Assembly: GCA_031266895.1 (NCBI GenBank)
Contig: JAISAD010000150.1
Coordinates: 1-8,758 of the forward strand
DNA: 8,758 bases
Reading direction: 5' to 3'
From: Bacteroidales bacterium
GTDB taxonomy: Bacteria; Bacteroidota; Bacteroidia; Bacteroidales; WCHB1-69
In this document: positions 6,917 through 8,758 of the stretch, piece after piece
How the letters are laid out: each line of letters opens with the position of its first letter
Numbering within the stretch: the first letter of the stretch is position 1
Position numbers and translations under genes: made by a program
The notes under the pieces: generated by a model
The model's database searches: none
The model's input: only the letters and a program-made list of their open reading frames with translations
What the model was told of the DNA's origin: nothing

Positions 6917-6987
6917 TCGGTTACAGAAAAACAACGTTCTTGATGTCATTGCTTTAAATACTTGATTTAACCGCGAACATGCGAAGC

Positions 6988-7017
6988 ATTGAAACGAAAA
7001 AAAAATTTGTATTTTTG
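6988..7017 (+). promoter_or_regulatory. Promoter of the S8 peptidase gene
   Basis: TATTTTTG at 7010-7017 is an exact TAnnTTTG -7 box. ATTG at 6988-6991 lies 18 bases upstream as a partial -33 box. Transcription would begin near 7024, about 30 bases before the ATG at 7054. Confidence 0.65.
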
Positions 7018-7053
7018 CAGGCTATTTTAGATACCTATAATTCAAATGACTTG

Positions 7054-8758
7054 ATGAAACGACTTGTATTTTTAATACTTCTTACAGGAATGTTCGTCTT
7101 TACAAATGCTCAAAACTCCAGCATCGCCAAATACTGGATTCAATTTAAAAATAAAGAGGGAACCCCCTATTCAACAGCACAGCCGGAAGCGTTTCTTTCG
7201 CCTAAGGCCATCGAAAAACGGAAAGCATTCCATATTCCTGTTACCGAACAGGATTTTCCCGTCAATAAAAGCTACATTGACAGTCTGCAGCGCTTTGATA
7301 CAACGATGCGCGTGCTCTCTCAGTCGAAGTGGTTCAATGGCATTACGGTCTATTCGGAACATCCGGATCTGCTCAGCGCCCTCAAACCTGTCAGTTTTGT
7401 AGCCGATTGTGAAGTGACTATCCCTTTGAAAGAACGGGAACAGATTGTAGAAAACATAAATCGGATTTACGAAGTTATCTTTACTCCAACTGATGATGAA
7501 TTAAATAGCAACGACTTGCCAATGAACACACTCTCATACTACGGACGGAGCTGGAATCAGTTTGCACTCAACAATGCCCAATGGCTGCCCCGCATGGGCT
7601 ACACAGGCAAGGGCGTTACGCTGATGGTGATGGATGCCGGGTTTCAGGGAGTGAATACCATACGGCAGTTTGCCTGTTTACGCAACTCTAAAAGACTGCT
7701 GGGTGCGCGCAATTTTGTTCAGCCGTCAGTCAGCCCCTATGCCAGGGGCAGTCATGGCACTATGGTGCTTTCGTGCATTGCCTCGCTGCTGCCGGACAGT
7801 TTGATAGGCACTGCGCCGGGCATTTCGGTATGGCTGGCACAAACCGAAGATGGGCGTTCGGAACATAAAATAGAAGAGGATAATTGGGTGGCCGGCATCG
7901 AATGGGCTGACAGCCTGGGCTGCGATATGCTTAACTCTTCGCTTGGCTATACTCAATTTGATGACAAAAAGCCGCACCGTGCTCATGCTGATCTTACAGG
8001 CAGGGCAAGCCGCGCTTCGCAAGCCGCTACTATAGCGACAGAAAAAGGAATGATTGTATGCAACAGCATGGGTAATGAGGGCGCCAACAAGTGGCGATAC
8101 ATCTGTATTCCGGCAGATGCTCACGATATTTTGAGCGTAGGCGCCGCCACCGGAGAGGGGCGGATGGCTGCATTCAGTTCGCAGGGTCCAACCGCCGATG
8201 GACGCACTAAGCCCGATGCCTGTGCCTTGGGTCTGAATGCGGCAGTGGCTAACCCGCGAGGCGAAGTAACAATAGCCAGTGGCACCTCATTCGCTGCTCC
8301 GCTGCTCTGCGGCATGGTGGCTTGTCTGAAAGAGGCATTTCCACACCATCCCAACTATGCCATTATGAATGCAGTGCGCCAGAGTGGCAGCCACTATGCC
8401 TCCCCCACCCCAGGTTACGGCTATGGCATTGCCGATATGCTAAAAGCCTACAATATTTTGAATAATCCGGTTTTGAACAATCCAGAAACGCAGTTCTGTA
8501 CGGTGAATTTCGAGAATTATGCCACTTCCAGCAGCAAAATCAGGGTAACTTTTGAGCCCCGATCACCAATGAAGCTGACAGTAAAGCAGCAATTAAGAGG
8601 CAGCAGCAAAGAGCATGTTAAAACATATAACGTAAAGGGCAGCAAAACTGTAACCCTAAAAACACCCCCGCTCAACAGAAACAAAAAATGGGGTCTTGTG
8701 GACATTACGATAAGTTCGGCCAGTCTGAGAAATATGGAAGACATGAATCCTGAAAGGG
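7054..8758 (+). CDS. Secreted subtilisin-like serine peptidase (S8), C-terminus beyond the window
   Basis: The frame is open from ATG 7054 to the right edge, 568 codons without a stop. Residues 1-19 are a signal peptide (MKRLVFLILLTGMF then FTNA), followed by QNSS. Residues 25-155 form a prodomain containing LSPKAIEKRKAFHIPV (48-63), a segment typical of Bacteroidota S8 peptidases. The triad is complete: Asp194 in VMDAGFQG, His234 in GSHGTMVLS and Ser412 in SGTSFAAP, with oxyanion Asn341 in SMGNEG. The catalytic domain ends near 470. Residues 480-568 form a Lys/Arg-rich, probably beta-rich extension I cannot name. Relatives often carry a C-terminal T9SS sorting domain; whether this one does lies outside the window. 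It should be exported across the inner membrane and cleave proteins in the envelope or outside the cell. The substrate is unknown. Confidence 0.92.
   Translation, partial: MKRLVFLILLTGMFVFTNAQNSSIAKYWIQFKNKEGTPYSTAQPEAFLSPKAIEKRKAFHIPVTEQDFPVNKSYIDSLQRFDTTMRVLSQSKWFNGITVYSEHPDLLSALKPVSFVADCEVTIPLKEREQIVENINRIYEVIFTPTDDELNSNDLPMNTLSYYGRSWNQFALNNAQWLPRMGYTGKGVTLMVMDAGFQGVNTIRQFACLRNSKRLLGARNFVQPSVSPYARGSHGTMVLSCIASLLPDSLIGTAPGISVWLAQTEDGRSEHKIEEDNWVAGIEWADSLGCDMLNSSLGYTQFDDKKPHRAHADLTGRASRASQAATIATEKGMIVCNSMGNEGANKWRYICIPADAHDILSVGAATGEGRMAAFSSQGPTADGRTKPDACALGLNAAVANPRGEVTIASGTSFAAPLLCGMVACLKEAFPHHPNYAIMNAVRQSGSHYASPTPGYGYGIADMLKAYNILNNPVLNNPETQFCTVNFENYATSSSKIRVTFEPRSPMKLTVKQQLRGSSKEHVKTYNVKGSKTVTLKTPPLNRNKKWGLVDITISSASLRNMEDMNPER

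Larger units (their letters stand above)
6730..7053. other. Divergent promoter region between korA and the S8 peptidase gene
   Basis: No gene is seen in these 324 bases. They hold the kor promoter (6884-6916), a dyad next to it (6859-6872), the peptidase promoter (6988-7017), and long A or T runs (6893-6902, 6997-7005). The kor leader is about 150 bases long and contains only a weak 4-bp hairpin (TGCC/GGCA around 6767-6785). No known riboswitch was recognised in it. Confidence 0.7.

Noticed and set aside
7726..8744. Minus-strand open frames at 7726-8124, 8121-8354 and 8517-8744
   Set aside because: They lie opposite the S8 peptidase, whose His234 and Ser412 motifs are encoded on the plus strand in the same region.

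Overview
The window looks like chromosomal DNA from a member of the Bacteroidota, most likely order Bacteroidales. Five promoter candidates carry the TAnnTTTG -7 box typical of that phylum, four of them with a -33 box at plausible spacing. Starts mostly lack Shine-Dalgarno sequences, one gene encodes a type 9 secretion system (T9SS) plug protein, and the S8 peptidase and lipoprotein have Bacteroidota-style leaders. The order-level placement is an inference.

Layout. 1-92 (-) is the 5' end of proS (prolyl-tRNA synthetase), leaving the window on the left. 93-496 is non-coding: a possible proS promoter, an array of 22-nt repeats with one inverted copy, and a strong intrinsic terminator. 497-1375 (-) is a lipoprotein of unknown function with YD-like repeats. 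It is divergent from 1534-2817 (+), the T9SS plug protein (DUF5103), and their promoters overlap. 2896-3840 (+) is a ROK-family sugar kinase, probably co-transcribed with the plug gene. 3848-4879 and 4891-6729 (both -) encode the beta and fused gamma-alpha subunits of a 2-oxoacid:ferredoxin oxidoreductase (korB, korA), an operon read from right to left. 6730-7053 is a divergent promoter region. 7054-8758 (+) is a secreted subtilisin-like peptidase with a complete catalytic triad. It has no stop codon inside the window, so it continues past the right edge.

How the genes fit together. KorAB links 2-oxoacid (probably 2-oxoglutarate) and CoA chemistry to ferredoxin. The ROK kinase feeds sugar into central metabolism. 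The plug protein belongs to the outer-membrane T9SS translocon, and the S8 peptidase is of a type often exported by that system, but its C-terminus, where a sorting domain would sit, is not visible. The genes look like mainly core and cell-envelope functions, not a defence or mobile island. I found no new multi-gene system. The least explained parts are the 22-nt repeat array, the overlapping divergent promoters and the YD-like lipoprotein.
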